Positions 1 through 12,349 of a DNA stretch of 64,000 nucleotides are shown piece after piece (position 1 is the first letter of the stretch; every line of letters begins with the position of its first letter). The stretch covers positions 211,511 to 275,510 of the forward strand of contig JAYMGJ010000040.1 in NCBI GenBank assembly GCA_037178675.1, in the 5' to 3' direction. A model generated the notes under the pieces. The model had not been told where the DNA came from. It ran no database searches and saw only the letters and a program-made list of their open reading frames with translations. Both the position numbers and the translations under genes were made by a program. The stretch comes from Scleroderma bovista (taxonomy: Eukaryota; Basidiomycota; Agaricomycetes; Boletales; Sclerodermataceae).

Positions 1-247
1 TATTGACAATGTATTGGCCCTTGCCTAGGCTAAGGCTTATATATCACGTATATGTTAACACTGCGGTTTCGATGTACTATTGCTGAAATGTTTTGATGAG
101 CACTAGCCACAAAGTGTGGCATATCGGGTTCAATTCAACGGAAACAAACGCTCGTTCAATCTTCATGTGCATTCAACACTCACAGTAGATAACAAGTGGC
201 GGATCCATCGATTATCATCCGTCCTTCCACTGTTCGACTCCGGTAAC

Positions 248-2455
248 ATGTCTGTCAGCGCTCGCGAGATTGGAACACTCATCGTCGTGGTGCTCAAGGC
301 GGTACGGGTCGTCGTCGAATACTTCGCTGAGTTTCTCTGACCAATGTGCAGAGAAATCTACCGAACAAAAGACACATCGGAAAGCAAGCTCCTTACTGTC
401 TGCTCACACATAGTGAGGATAAACGCCGCACAAGAGTGATCAGACGCGGTGGCCAGCACCCGGAATGGGATGAAGAGTTCCGATTTACCATCTGTGAAGA
501 CATGGAAACTGAAAACTTCGCACAAGCTGGTGATACCCCGCCACCCCTTCCACCAAAGAGATCGAAAGGACCGAAGAATATTAAAGGCGGGAGTTTCATG
601 AAGCTTCAATGCTATGCGGATGATGCTCGCGAGCCCGATTTTATTGGGGAAACGCTCGTGGATCTCACGGAAGCTCTCACAAAGGGTGAAACAGACGGTC
701 TGTGTTCTTATCCCTTGCGGATCGAATTATACTGACCTTACCGTAGAGTGGTTTACATTAATGAACAGAGACAAATATGCAGGTGAGGTTTACCTCGAGT
801 TGACATTTTGGTCAAATGTATGTTTTCCCCTTCGACCGGTGACAATGTATCTCATGAAATTATTAGGAGCCGCCGCCGGAAAAGAAAGACCCTCGAAAGT
901 CGACGATGTTAAATAAAAGTTATGGTGGCCCAGGGTCTTTCGTACCCACAGATGGGAGTTCGCAGTCACTGAATAGCTCGGGTATCTTTAATATGTCTTC
1001 CCAAGGTGGTGATAGTGAAGCTAGTCATCTCAATTCACTGCCACCATCTCTTAGATCCTCTGCCTCGCGCCCCCCACTTTATGCACCACACTACGAGCAA
1101 CACCATCACATGTCCACCGGAACACTCGACCAATTGACAGACGACTTCTCTGAATTAGGCATGTTAGATAGCCGAAGAAGGGAAAGCTATCCCGTCAGTC
1201 GCACAGACCTCTGTACTTCGTGCTACTCATCCTCCCTTAGCCGTCAAGTACTACTTTGCGCCCATCGACCTTGGCGGGGCCCAGCTCCAGACATCTACTC
1301 TCTTTGCAAGACCAAACCGGCGACTCAGGTATCATTTATGATGACGTGACTACCCCCACTTCAGCTACGGCCCTCGTTCGCCTTCCGCAGCATTACACTC
1401 CGTATGAGAGCATCACCGACACCGTGTATTCTCGGAATACTGGTCCGCGGCACAGCCTACCATTGCCTTCACCAGGTTTCACTCCCGTGCCTACGTCCTC
1501 TTCTGCTGTAGCTCCTTACGGAGGCATGTCAACGTATTCATCGGAGCCCTCCGGCTTCACTGTCTCTCATGATCATTCACTGCCTCCTCCATCTTCCCCA
1601 CATCCAGTACCACCCGCTAACTTCCATTCTCAGTTTCATCATCGCTCTCAGACCACATTTGTGACAGCATCAACGACGCCCACTACATCAGCGACAACTA
1701 ATGTATCCAGCATTCCTTCTCACCGTGTCCTCCATTCCATGACTCCACCCCAATTGCACACCTGTCAGCAATATCCGCACCCATCCGAGCAGGCTGTCCC
1801 GTTTCCTTCAAACGTTCTACAGGAATATGTCGACCTGCCATCAGTATCAATGTCCCTACAGGTACTTCCAGTACCACCAGCACGCTCGACACCTCCCCAA
1901 GTGCGTTCGCGGCACGCCTCTGTGACGCCATCCCCCCCGCGGGAGTGCTTCCCTCTAGGTGCAGTTCATATTCCTCCTACTTCTACAGGATCAGGATCCC
2001 GGCCATTGCCACAGCCTGGCCAGTTTCAGCGTGACCGCCGTTTGTCGATGGCTGCCTCCACATTTACTAGTGGTAGTTCATACTCAAGCGCTCTTCCCCC
2101 AATTCCTCCATATCGCCGCGTGCCTTCTGCACAGTCGGCACCTCCTTTGCCACCGACCCCTCATGAGCTGCTCAATCCCCATATACCTTCACTTCCAAAT
2201 CCTGAAGTGCGTACTCGTGGGAATGGATCTCCAGCTCGACCACCTTTACCTCAACCGCCAGTTGGGCCTCACTCAGCATCAACTAAGTTCCAGGCAATGT
2301 CTCAGATACCTCTGCCGCAGGATATATCAGTTCATGGAGATTTACCTTCGTCATCTTTTGGAAATACCACGTACTTTCCCTCACGACCACTTCAATTGCA
2401 CACTAACTACGGACAGAATTTACCTCCCTCATCTTTACCAGCAGAGTGGCAATGA
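248..2455 (+). CDS. fic1: C2-domain cytokinesis protein (Inn1/Fic1 type)
   Basis: Five exons (248-301, 352-697, 747-817, 867-1193, 1241-2455) give 670 residues with consistent phases. Residues about 1-150 form a C2 domain: it starts with EIGTLIVVVLKA, continues across the first intron as RNLPNKRHIGKQ, and ends near EVYLELTFWS. The rest is a long Pro/Ser-rich tail with several PPxPP-like stretches that could bind SH3 domains. In the Inn1/Fic1 family the C2 domain and proline motifs link the contractile ring to septum synthesis. That role here is inferred from domain order and C2 similarity. The ATG at 248 was chosen because it directly precedes the C2 domain. The family is clear; true orthology to yeast Inn1 is less certain because the tails do not align by eye. 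Confidence 0.85.
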
Positions 2456-3357
2456 AATGTAGTCAAAACCCTGTATCCATCTAATTATACCATGTGCTTT
2501 GATGATACTGTGTTGAACGTGACGCTGTCTCCTTTGACCTCAGCCTTTGCAGACCGCGAAACAAGCCAGTCTACATATCTTTACTGGTTTACATCGAATG
2601 CACAGGTATGTGGCAAACATGCTGGAGACTAAGCCTGCGTTTTTCCGCCTGCTTCATTACCTCCTTGCGTTCTCTGCGCTCGCCACGTGGCGATTGCTGT
2701 CTCGGTTGGTACCATACCCCTGCGCGAAAGGTCCAAGGTAGCTTGTCTACGAATTGCATTTTCCGAGCGGCGCCGATCTGCTTCGTGGCACATGAGAGCG
2801 TCGTCTGCTCCTATGACAAGGCCAAAGATTGCAGCTAGGGGGAGAGAAGGAAGGTTTCAGCAATGATGACGCCAACGAGTGCCCATTGATAACTGTGAGG
2901 CTCACAAACGGATACTAAGAAAGCCTTGAAAGGCAATGTCTGATGTCTGTAACGAATGTCCGAGAGTCCTGCAGGGAGTTACGTTGAATGGGAGTCTTTG
3001 CCTACCTGAAGAATGGCCAAGTGTGATGGGCAAGGGTGACTGCGCTCAATCCAAACGCACCATACCCCACTGCGGCCTAGTAGTAGGGAACAGAAGGACG
3101 GTGAGTTGCCACCGGAGCAATGGTGGTTGAATGACGAACTTTAGTGCCTGCCGCGACTTGGATGGCATATGCCTGGTCAGCCTCCCCTTCCAGCCGGCGA
3201 GCACTTTGTGACATGCTTCCGGGCAGTATCTATCCTCTGAAACCCCGATTGAATTTGTTAGGTATGAGGTGTGACTTGTTGGAATCGGTAAGAAGTGTTC
3301 AAGAATAGTTTACTGTTCATCGACTCGTGTACATAGATAGAAAAATCATATCTACAT
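2456..3357. other. Intergenic stretch, no gene seen
   Basis: About 900 bases lie between the convergent ends of the C2 gene and WD40 gene A. Only short ORFs without recognisable motifs or sensible splice structure occur. It probably holds both 3' untranslated regions. Confidence 0.6.
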
Positions 3358-5789
3358 CTATCCTTCCTGAGCATTGTGAATATTAATTACCCGATATTCA
3401 TTCTTCCTAGAGCATGCTAAAATATGGGGCTCTGTCTTCACCACTTGGATAACTTGGTCCCCAAAGCACTGGAACTGCTGAGCTTGATAAAAGCCCCGCA
3501 GATAAAAAATAGTCAAACCCACATTGTAAGCTTCTTTCGACACGTTTCGTAAATCCCATGCTCGTACGATGCCGAAGCGATCACCAGAGACGAAGAAATG
3601 TGGCCATGTATCTCCTGTGTTGGAATTTAAATGAGGATACTGGAATAAAACAGCGGCATCTGACCTTTTGCATAGCGCCCCTGAGGATCCTTCGCAATAA
3701 AACCAAATCTCTGTGCTGGGCGCTGCGGGACCATCCGATGGTCATGAATTTCGAACTGCGAATCTAAGTGCGCAACCTAACTGTACTCGAGTCATATCAC
3801 CCAAAGGATATGTAGACTGGGATTACCTCGAGTAACGTGCAGAACGGGGATTCTGTCCGATGAGCGTGGTAAGGACTATTGGATATCTTGATCGTATGGA
3901 CAACTCGCTCAGAGGACAAGTCCCATAGATGGATATTGCGATCTGCCCCAGCGGATATGAGCTTGTGGCTGGTGTCTCGGACCGGCAGTAATGAGTGGAC
4001 CACGGAGGTATGCTTGATAGCCAACTCCATCGGCAAGGCATCAGAAAGGTCGTCTTCCATAGTCCATAAGTGTACTTTGTGGTCATAACCACCACTTGCA
4101 AATTTCAAAGGTTGCATCAACGTTGCTAATGCGCTAACTCCCGCCTTCTTTTCCTTGTTCCAATCGCGTTGAAGGATATGCGGCTGGGAGGCCAAGATAC
4201 CAACATTCACTTGGGGGGAAAGCACATGACATTGACATAAATGACTCACATGGCAATCTTTCACTCGTAGGTACATGAGTTGTATATCCTCCCTTGCATG
4301 AGCAAGAACAAGAACTGACGTCTCGAGACCGGGGAGAACCAGGCAAGCATCATCGACATGTTCCTCTAGGAAGAGATCCGGTGAAGCGAGAGCCTGGCGT
4401 CGCTTGGACGCATTCATTTCGTGAACCCTCTCAATGAAACCGTACATTGTGACAGTGATGAAAGAAGAGTCGTGAGTTCGAAGGATACGGCGAGGCTTGT
4501 CGTGAGATTCCAGTGGTAGCTGAAAGGTTTCGCTATCAGGAATGAACGCCGTTGTAGATGGAATTTCGCCACGCGGATGTGTCGTATAAGTTTCCACACC
4601 TTGTTGCTGCTGATCACGATAACCGCCAAAGCTCCCCTGAGCATCTGGGATAGACATTCTTCTGGAGTCATTGTACTGTCGAATGCCTCTCTCAGCGCCG
4701 CTAATGCCCGCGTCATCTCTCGCGAAGGAGGGTGCTTTGTAAGAAGGGACAAGCGGAACCTCTAGCGTTCCAGAATGGAAGTAATTCCATCTACAAGGTA
4801 CCTCCACAGGAGGATCAGAAGGCTCATCGGTGAGGTCAATTATTTCGACATCAGCCACAGTCGATGAAAATGGAAGTCGGGGGCTGACGGTTAAACAATA
4901 AGGGTGAGGGCTTGCTTCATGGATGCCAGCGGCACATGCTGTTCCCCGGAACGATTGACTGCCAGGACGTTCCACTGTCTGTAAAGGAACTCAGAAGGAA
5001 CTCGGATTATTCATGCAATGCTCGATTACCTTGGCATCCTGGAGTGGACTATGTCTCTCATGTCCTACATCTGATGGATCAAAGACCCCTTTGTAGTCAT
5101 AGTTAATGCTCGCAATCTTGTCTCGAGAGTGTGTGGGTTGTCGTGAACTGTTGTCTAAAATCAAGAAGGGTGGTTGATTAGCAGATCCACCAGACCATAC
5201 CCAAAGGATTTGAAGGACCTTCGTTAACAGCTCGTTTGATGGCGCTTTTCTCCCTGCATGTGAAGATAATGCTCTGCTCCAGATCCAAGTATCTGGTGTT
5301 AATGACTGATAGCCCGCGTTCACGCTCGATGCATTGTCTCCGCTCCGACGCCCATTTCGCCCGAGCCTTTTGGGAGCCAGCCACGCCCTTGAGACATTCG
5401 GGTGGAAGCTTGATCGTGAGGTCCACATGCTCAGAGACCTTCTTCCCTGACCTACCCAGCATGGGCTGGCCTTCAGTCGCAGTGCCAATCTTGGCTCTCT
5501 TAAGCAGCCGTTCTTGTTGATTGATGGATTTGAATTGATACGTAGGATTAACCAGGACATTGTGGCCATTACAGGCCGCCTCCGGTGAGATCAGAGGGGT
5601 TGCGGGATGGTGCTGCGCAAGAGGACTGGGTGCACACCGTGACAACTCGTTTCTGGTGGGGTTGTGTGTACTGGCACGGTATATACCATATCCTCTTCCA
5701 CGTCCTCGCCAGTGGGAGCTGCGAATGGTAGGGACTCTCGCAGAACCCTTTCGAGACAGGCGGACTTCGTTGGGTTGGGTGTCTTCCAT
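3358..5789 (-). CDS. WD40-repeat protein A with SUMO-interaction-like motif
   Basis: Six exons (5789-5201, 5154-5030, 4978-3827, 3755-3665, 3614-3523, 3477-3358) sum to 723 codons, 722 residues. The N-terminal third is basic and low in complexity, with an RG-rich patch (RGRGRGYG). Near residue 270 is VEIIDLTDEPSD, a hydrophobic core followed by acids like a SUMO-interaction motif. The C-terminal half carries WD40 repeats: KFASGGYDHKVHLW, KLISAGADRNIHLWDL and FFVSGDRFGIVRAWDLRN. The protein is probably a beta-propeller scaffold. Its specific partner is unknown. It is transcribed away from a paralogue (WD40 protein B) that starts 172 bases upstream and shares the same order of parts. WD40 and paralogy calls are firm; the SIM is a motif-level inference. 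Confidence 0.85.
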
Positions 5790-5961
5790 ATTGTTGACTA
5801 GAGTAGCTAGCTTGTAGCTGACAATTCGATTTATTTTGGGGAATGTCCTGAATTTGGTGTATGATTGCTGCTCTGTAACTGGGTATGTATGGTCATTGGT
5901 CAACGAAGTCGTGGGCAGCCAAGCGAGTGCCGTGCACTCCTTGACCAGTGACCACCCTGTC
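5790..5961. promoter_or_regulatory. Shared divergent promoter of the WD40 pair
   Basis: Only 172 bases separate the predicted start codons of WD40 genes A (minus) and B (plus). Any promoter elements must lie here or inside the genes. No clear TATA box is visible. Confidence 0.5.
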
Positions 5962-8488
5962 ATGACCCATGTCTCTAACTCTAAACGAACCATCGAGTTC
6001 TTTCCCCTGCAGGTCAAGAGAGCAAGGAAAGATGATCCCCACTCCCAACAAACCGACACGCTGGATGCTCACCCGTCCAGCCATGGTGTCGACCGCATCC
6101 CATTTACGCCGTCTGCTAAACTACACAAGCTAGATAATCTACACTTGGAAGAAATTATACGAGAGCACGTTGTAAGCATCAGCAAGTTGGGAAGGCAAAT
6201 GGTGGGGTTACCCATCATCTTGTGAGTAGTTAAGTAATAATTGTCCTTCATATGGTTTGTTGATGCCATCTCAAAGAGACGATGGCATAGTGATACACTG
6301 GTATTTCGTGAATGGATCTCCATTGACCGTCGGTTTACTCGCGTGTAGGGTATGCTCTACCAAAGAACTTAGCAGATTACCAGAATCTGAGATAAAAACA
6401 TCCGTATATTCTGCTGAAGGCGATCGCGACTCGCGACTCGCTGCACCCGGTCCATCCGCTTCTTGGAAATCAAAACATTCAGGCATCCCAGTCAGTCACA
6501 AAAACAACAATATTACGGACGCTGGGACTAATGTTGAAGACGCCATGGTCATTGCCTCGGAGGTGGGTGAAGGCGAATCTAACTGTACTACTCGTCTATT
6601 CAAATGCAAGGGAGAGCAGTGTGGTTCAGACACGTTATCACAGGATGTAAGCCCCCTCATGCTCAATCATCAAATAAGTTCCACAGCAATGCCTCACCAA
6701 TTCCAGCCAGACAGAGGGAACGAATCAAGCGATGCCGCATGTTTTGTGCAAGTTGCCAGTAATTGTGGTTCTGTAGACCGAGGGAGCCTTCCGAGCAACC
6801 CTTTTCCACGACCACACCTAGTTGCTACACAGCACGGTGTGATAGCCAGTGATCCTGACGCTGTTCATAATCCGGTGGGCGTGGATGACAGCTCAGCGTT
6901 GTCACATGCAACTTCAGCTGGCCCTAGTGCCAAGGAAACCATCATTATTTTGTCTGATGCGGAGGATTCCATTTTCGAGAACAGCGCTGAGGGATCCGAT
7001 GTGGATGATGGCGAGCTTGCGGAAAATGGCTCGCCCCGGCCAAAGCGTCGAATGGGAGCGAATTACAAAGCTTATCTTCCCGGATACGACTTGCATTAAC
7101 ATCAACCAATATCAACCAGGATGTCTCGGTGGGCCCAAAACAACACCAGAGAGAGCTTTCTGCGGTATCCTCAAAGCCTCTTTCCACCAGACGCTACCTT
7201 CGGCGAAGCCAAGGGAGTACACGACCACCAGAACGAGAACAAACCGCGGCGTACTCTGACGATGGTGGAGATATTGATATTTCGCTCCCGCAGCCCAGAA
7301 GAATTCCTTTACCGAGAACGCAATATGGTCGTTCACGCCGCATCGCCATACCTGCCACGGTTGATTTGCCTCTCGTGGCAGTCACCATGAGGGGTGATTG
7401 TCACTTCATCCACAGGAAGGAAAAGTAAGCGCCAAATTACGATATGTGGTGACCTAACTCACATCTAATAGACACCGCATAACACGCCTATCCCTTCCTA
7501 ACACTAACGCATTCCGTCACGTAAATGACGTTTGTATCGTTGATGATACTGTCGTCCTAGGTTGTGACAAAGGCCCGCATCAGGTTTCCTTTCTCCCCGT
7601 TTCGGTATGAGGATGGTTATTTGTGTATATAAAGTACATGGCACTGAACGCTATGGAATCACAGGCACCCCACATTATTGATGCCCGACATTCTCCACAC
7701 AGTCATTTGCGTCACCAGGGCATGTCAATGAGAGGCGTGAGCTGCCTCGCCGCAATCCATGCTGAAGCTGGCCACATCAAATTCGTCTCTGGAGGTCACG
7801 ATGGGTTCATTCACATCTGGGCCGCGAATATCCAAGCACTGGACGATGCACGTTCCGACAAGGTCGCATTTCATGGCAGCAGCGTCTCAGCCCTTGCATA
7901 TGGCTATCACAATGCAACTTTACTATCCTCTGCTCAGAAGACCATACTTGCCACGGATCTTAACCGAATGGCCGATGTGACGAATCGCTTTTCCAACGAA
8001 ATCCAGCAGATTCATGTTCACCCACAAGCACCGTACATGACATTATTCGAAGTGAGTGATTTAGGGCCTCGTTTGATATTACGTCTCAGGAAGCCTTTTA
8101 AGGTCCGGCATTTAGACCGTCAAATACTGTTGTATGACAGTCGCAAGAGCACTTTCGACAAAGAACCTTGTCTTAGTTTTGGGCACCGAAGTTCAGATAC
8201 CAAGTTCTCACCGAGTTACACGAGGGGTAGTGCTCATTTGGTCTATTTTGCCAGAGGCAGTGAAGATGGCTCAGTGTTTCTATGGGATTTCCGCAACACC
8301 AAGGTGCGTCCACTTGCCATAAATCTTCACGCATGCGTGTGGTAAAGATATCTCCATTCAAGGATGTGGTAGTGAAAAGACGCTATCAACAGGCAGAGAA
8401 AGTCGTGCACACGGTCTTTGTCGATTCTGACATTACGACGCTGGGAGATGGAGTGGTCACATTCTTCGAGCGATACTTGGCTGGCTGA
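5962..8488 (+). CDS. WD40-repeat protein B, paralogue of A, with SUMO-interaction-like motif
   Basis: Seven exons (5962-6221, 6349-7000, 7120-7424, 7472-7604, 7665-8051, 8103-8303, 8363-8488) sum to 688 codons, 687 residues. A disordered N-terminal region ends with ETIIILSDAEDS, an SIM-like core with an acidic tail. WD40 repeats follow, such as KFVSGGHDGFIHIWAA and EDGSVFLWDF. Order and local matches to protein A (the SIM, a PRRI segment, VTM-x-G, GVSxLA, a DLRN/DFRN repeat end) show paralogy. The third exon boundary is the hardest: a 119-nt intron at 7001-7119 restores the frame. Without it the reading ends at 7099. The start ATG at 5962 is the first in the open frame after the promoter gap that fits. 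Confidence 0.82.
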
Positions 8489-9544
8489 GATTACAGCATG
8501 TACTTCCGGATCATGGGATCTTATGTGGGTGGTTGCAGTCAGGCCCGAGTTCGGATAGATTCGCCTTGCGGACTGCACCGGTCATATGGTCCAGAATTAT
8601 ATCTTGGGTGTATTAACTTCCCGGATGCGAGAAGAACGGAACAAAGAAAGCTTCGTACGTATACATATTCCTGCGCAACGCCACATCGGAACAAATCAGA
8701 CCTTGTTCGAATATCACAGCTCTTCAACGCGGCTGGGACGACACGAGGCCGCCTGTATTTTCGACAAATCAGGGTACAGGACAAATGTATGTGTGATCGC
8801 AGCCATATGTTCCCCAGCAGCTACACATGCCACCCAGCCTTCGTCAGAACCAGATACAATGGTATGCCTTCGGTGCAAGTTATGCACCTGAGCCTTCACC
8901 TTCTGGTGCACGCGGTATTTTCCAGTCCCGAGAATTCCCCGATGAATGAAGGTACATTGGACGAGCCAGTGAAATGAAACGCAGATACCGGGTCCCTGTT
9001 ACAGGGGGGATGCCTGAAAGTGACGCTTGCCTTCTACTTCTGGGAAGAGAAGAACTACCAAAACGCAGTAAGTTCACATGAAAAATGCCGTGGTGCGTCG
9101 CAGTACCTTACCTCAAGACCGGACATAACAGTCCGATCAGCGCACTTGATTGCAGTTCGAATTCGAAGAATCACAACTCGTTCGTAATCGCGAGACTCGC
9201 TACGAGGCTGCCATGCTGCAAGCCATTTTGGCCTTGCTGGCTACAGTGGTTTAGGGGCATTGGGCATTGGTCGCCTCTCGCCTTGCATGAAAACGCGACG
9301 AAAGGATGCATTTCTGGGAGATAAATCCAACTAGCCCGATAAATTTGTACGCAGTGTGAATATCGGGCGATTTAATATGTTCTATTACGGCTGGCACAGT
9401 CAACGCGCAAGGCGTGTCCTTGTACTGACTAGCATTCGTTCACGTTGTGGTAGATCATTTGCAATTTAGTGATGTGGGAATGTTTGGTCGCTGCAATGTC
9501 CAATTGCGGCAACTTCTCCTTGCATTTGCCTCGAGTATTGCACG
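8489..9544. other. Gap with short ORFs only
   Basis: About 1 kb between WD40 gene B and the uL11m gene. The longest plus-strand ORFs (8498-8977, 8586-8891) overlap in different frames, look unlike conserved proteins and have no convincing splice pattern. I see no supported gene. Confidence 0.5.
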
Positions 9545-10051
9545 ATGTCCAAGACAGCAGCCAAAGGCCAAGCTCACCTGGTGGCAAGTAGACTCCTACT
9601 GAGCAGCCCATTATTCATAAGACTGAATCACATGCTTGTACAGCGTCTGTTGGTCGCTGCCGGGAAGGCGTCTCCCAGTCCACCTGTTGGTCCAGCGCTT
9701 GGTGCCCGTGGGGTGAAGTCTATGGACTTTTGCAAGGAGTTCAATGCTAGGACTGCACACATCGAGCCTGGCACCCCAATACCGACAAAAATCACCGTGC
9801 AATCAGATCGCACATTTACATTTGTCACAAGAACGCCTCCAACCACTTGGTTCTTGAAGAGGACAGCAGGCCTGGAAAAAGGGCCCGCTCGACCCGGACA
9901 CGAGATTATGGGGACCATCTCCTTGAAACACGTGTATGAAATTGCGAAGATCAAGGCAAGTGACGAACACCTCAAACACCTCAAGCTCGAGTCCATCGCC
10001 AGCACTGTAATTGGAACCGCTAGAACCCTGGGATTGCAGGTTGTGCCGTGA
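9545..10051 (+). CDS. MRPL19: Mitochondrial large-subunit ribosomal protein uL11m
   Basis: Two exons (9545-9580 and 9644-10051) give 147 residues. After a 12-residue first exon the sequence runs into [18 protein letters not shown], the hallmark N-terminal segment of bacterial and organellar L11. FCKEFNART and a C-terminal RNA-binding region with [12 protein letters not shown] follow. It would sit at the base of the L7/L12 stalk and bind 16S-23S-type mitochondrial large rRNA. The length matches short mitochondrial forms. The 63-nt intron is a multiple of three and has no in-frame stop, so a read-through product adding 21 residues would also be open. Confidence 0.95.
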   Translation: MSKTAAKGQAHLVASRLLLSSPLFIRLNHMLVQRLLVAAGKASPSPPVGPALGARGVKSMDFCKEFNARTAHIEPGTPIPTKITVQSDRTFTFVTRTPPTTWFLKRTAGLEKGPARPGHEIMGTISLKHVYEIAKIKASDEHLKHLKLESIASTVIGTARTLGLQVVP

Positions 10052-11217
10052 GCCGGGCCGTCATTGAGATGCCCGTGCACTTGTAAGGTACAACGTTGTC
10101 AACTGTTCATCGGCTTATCACATTGCCTCTATACAGCAACTTACCTTATCGACGTTTAATCAACCAGGGAAGATCGCTCTGGAAATGTGGGGGTGCCCGA
10201 TGTAGATAGACCAGCATGGGAGAGCGAAATGGCAGTACGCATATCGTTACCGGCATCGTGTACCGAAGGTCATTAATGGACAAGACAAGCATCATAGCGT
10301 GCTGGTTGGCTGAATGGGTTGTGCAAGGTTAAGTTCGTTCACTTCCAATTAAGATTCGATTTTCATAATGGCGAGTCTCCGGTTCTTTTGTACCGAGGTT
10401 ACCAACTTGCGGTGAGCACTCCACAGACTAAAAACTCTGTTTCCTAATCCATTGGATCGGTGTGATGTAACGGGAAGGCAGGTCATGTTGAAGAACATGG
10501 GACATGACTGCCGAGGTTCCTTATCTTCGATTCTTTTGGCATCTGCCGGACTTCCCGCCATGCAGCTGACACGCTTTGGCGAGTTTTTACCGCACGTAAC
10601 CCGCACTCCAGGGACACGTTCTCAGCCCTTTTCTCACTCGCCACTGTGCTACTCTAACTGCCTTATGTGGAGCCTTCCTTCCCGGATGGACTTCTTCAAA
10701 CGCGTCAATGCCATCGTCCTTCCGCGTGCTCGTACATTTTTCTTACTGCATCGTTCCCCAAGATTTTGAGCGCATTTTCCATGGAAAGTACTAGCTAGTA
10801 CTTTCGCTTAGCGTTAGCGGCTGGTACACTCGCGGTAGGCATGGCTTGTGTCAAACCCAACGTGCCTTTGTGACGACGTCTCAAAGGATTAATCATGACT
10901 TATTGAACGCGTGTTCTTTCTCGATCATGTAGTCCTCGACCTGGCGTGCTGCTACTGGTCTTGCACTCCACCCACAAGACTTCAGAGGGCTTAATGTGGG
11001 CTGTCTTCTCTCGCCAGCACGTTTATTGCATTACACTCCTTTATCTGTTCGCCCACGTTTTCGATAGATTCGCCGTATGGCGAAAACAACACGACCGTTT
11101 TCAAATGTTACCGGAACTTTGCCCTATATAAGACGCACTCGAAACCGTCGTTCTGCAGCGCTGGTGTGACCCATCACCCATTCCTTCTAGTGAACTAAAG
11201 CTCTTCATTCCTCAGTC
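10052..11217. other. Intergenic stretch ending in a promoter
   Basis: About 1.2 kb downstream of uL11m without a supported gene; ORFs at 10349-10606 (minus) and 10452-10769 (plus) shadow each other. The last 100 bases form the promoter of the next gene. Confidence 0.5.
11125..11132 (+). promoter_or_regulatory. TATA box of the first DUF6593 gene
   Basis: TATATAAG lies 93 bases before the ATG at 11218. This is a normal distance for a fungal TATA promoter with a short leader. Confidence 0.6.
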
Positions 11218-12024
11218 ATGGCAACTTCAACCGATGTTCTCTCCTGGACGAACCAGGACCCCCGTGAAAGTCAACTCTTCAATTCATGGGGCGTCGTATA
11301 CCGTTTTGCGGTCCGGCCACTCCCTTCTTCTATGGTTTGGTCACGCCCCTGACATTATGCTCAGACTGTAGTCGGCCCCACTGGGCAAAGCGTCACGACA
11401 TTGTGGCGATCAGTACGTACGAACAAAGAAGACCGTGTCGCCAAGCTTGAATGGGCCTCCACTGGTGGCCTTGGCCGTGCAGTAATCGGGAAGGTAAACT
11501 GAGACATTGACAAACCGAATCACATTGCTTGATCTGACATACCCCTCGCAGAATGCGGTCCCGATGGCAGACCTTGTTCGTCCTGATGGTTTCCCGGTAG
11601 GTCTTGTCTGCAATGTTTTTCAACGAGCAATGTCAATCCCCTTTCAGGGGGCACGGGTGTTTTATGGACCAGACGGCTTACAATACCGTTGGCGGCCGTC
11701 CCCTACCTCTCATGATATTTTGGTGCGTTCTGGTATACTCCAGTGCAGCCTGGAAGCACTGATGGGGCATGCAAGCTGGAAGACGGAGGAGGACACGTTG
11801 TTGCTCTTTTTCGTCCAACCCGACCAACTCGGTATCAAATTGGGGATGTCTACGGGGAATTGCACTTCTATCGTAATGTTGGGGCGGCAACAATAGTGCG
11901 TTTCCCTTGAAAATGAGTGTGTCATGTTCCTCATGTTACTCGATCATAGATGCATCCCCCCATCATGGACACTGTCACTGTGACAGCAATGCTCTATCGG
12001 TTTTGCCAGGCATTCGGCCTTTGA
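11218..12024 (+). CDS. DUF6593-family protein (first copy)
   Basis: Six small exons (11218-11310, 11365-11493, 11552-11596, 11648-11722, 11776-11895, 11950-12024) sum to 179 codons. The fold signature of this Agaricomycete-rich family is visible: an early beta-rich half, then ARVFYGPDGLQYRWRP, a VVALFRPTRPTRYQIGD strand pair, and a C-terminal helix after MHPPIMDTVTVTA. No biochemical function is known to me for DUF6593. There is no signal peptide or membrane segment. A canonical TATA box precedes it, which suits an inducible gene. A second family member lies at 20.1-20.9 kb. Family assignment is good; function is unknown. Confidence 0.82.
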
Positions 12025-12349
12025 TGTCACGCCCGTCGCATGTTGATATTTTGCATTCATATTGTAAATTACGCACTGACTCAACGTATCTTTAACACTG
12101 TCATCATGACTGCATGTACGTCTGTAATTCATCTGCAATACAGCGAGCTGCTTTTGCAAAGGAGCCGCACACATTAACATTAACATCTCAAGTAATGGTT
12201 CCAGAATATTAGGTTGGTATGTATCACGTGAGAACACGGTGCAAGTTTGCGGTCAGTCGCGTCGACTGACCGCATAATATCTTGAGCGTGGCTGAAATAA
12301 TCAATTGACGCATAACATCCGTGCGATCTGATCTTCGAATCACAACCAT

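Noticed and set aside
6257..7099. Treating 6257-7099 as a separate gene
   Set aside because: Its frame is an internal exon of WD40 gene B, with consistent phases on both sides.
8498..8977. 159-codon plus-strand ORF after WD40 gene B
   Set aside because: No family motif, no splice signals and overlapping ORFs in other frames; the WD40 protein already ends with a normal last blade.
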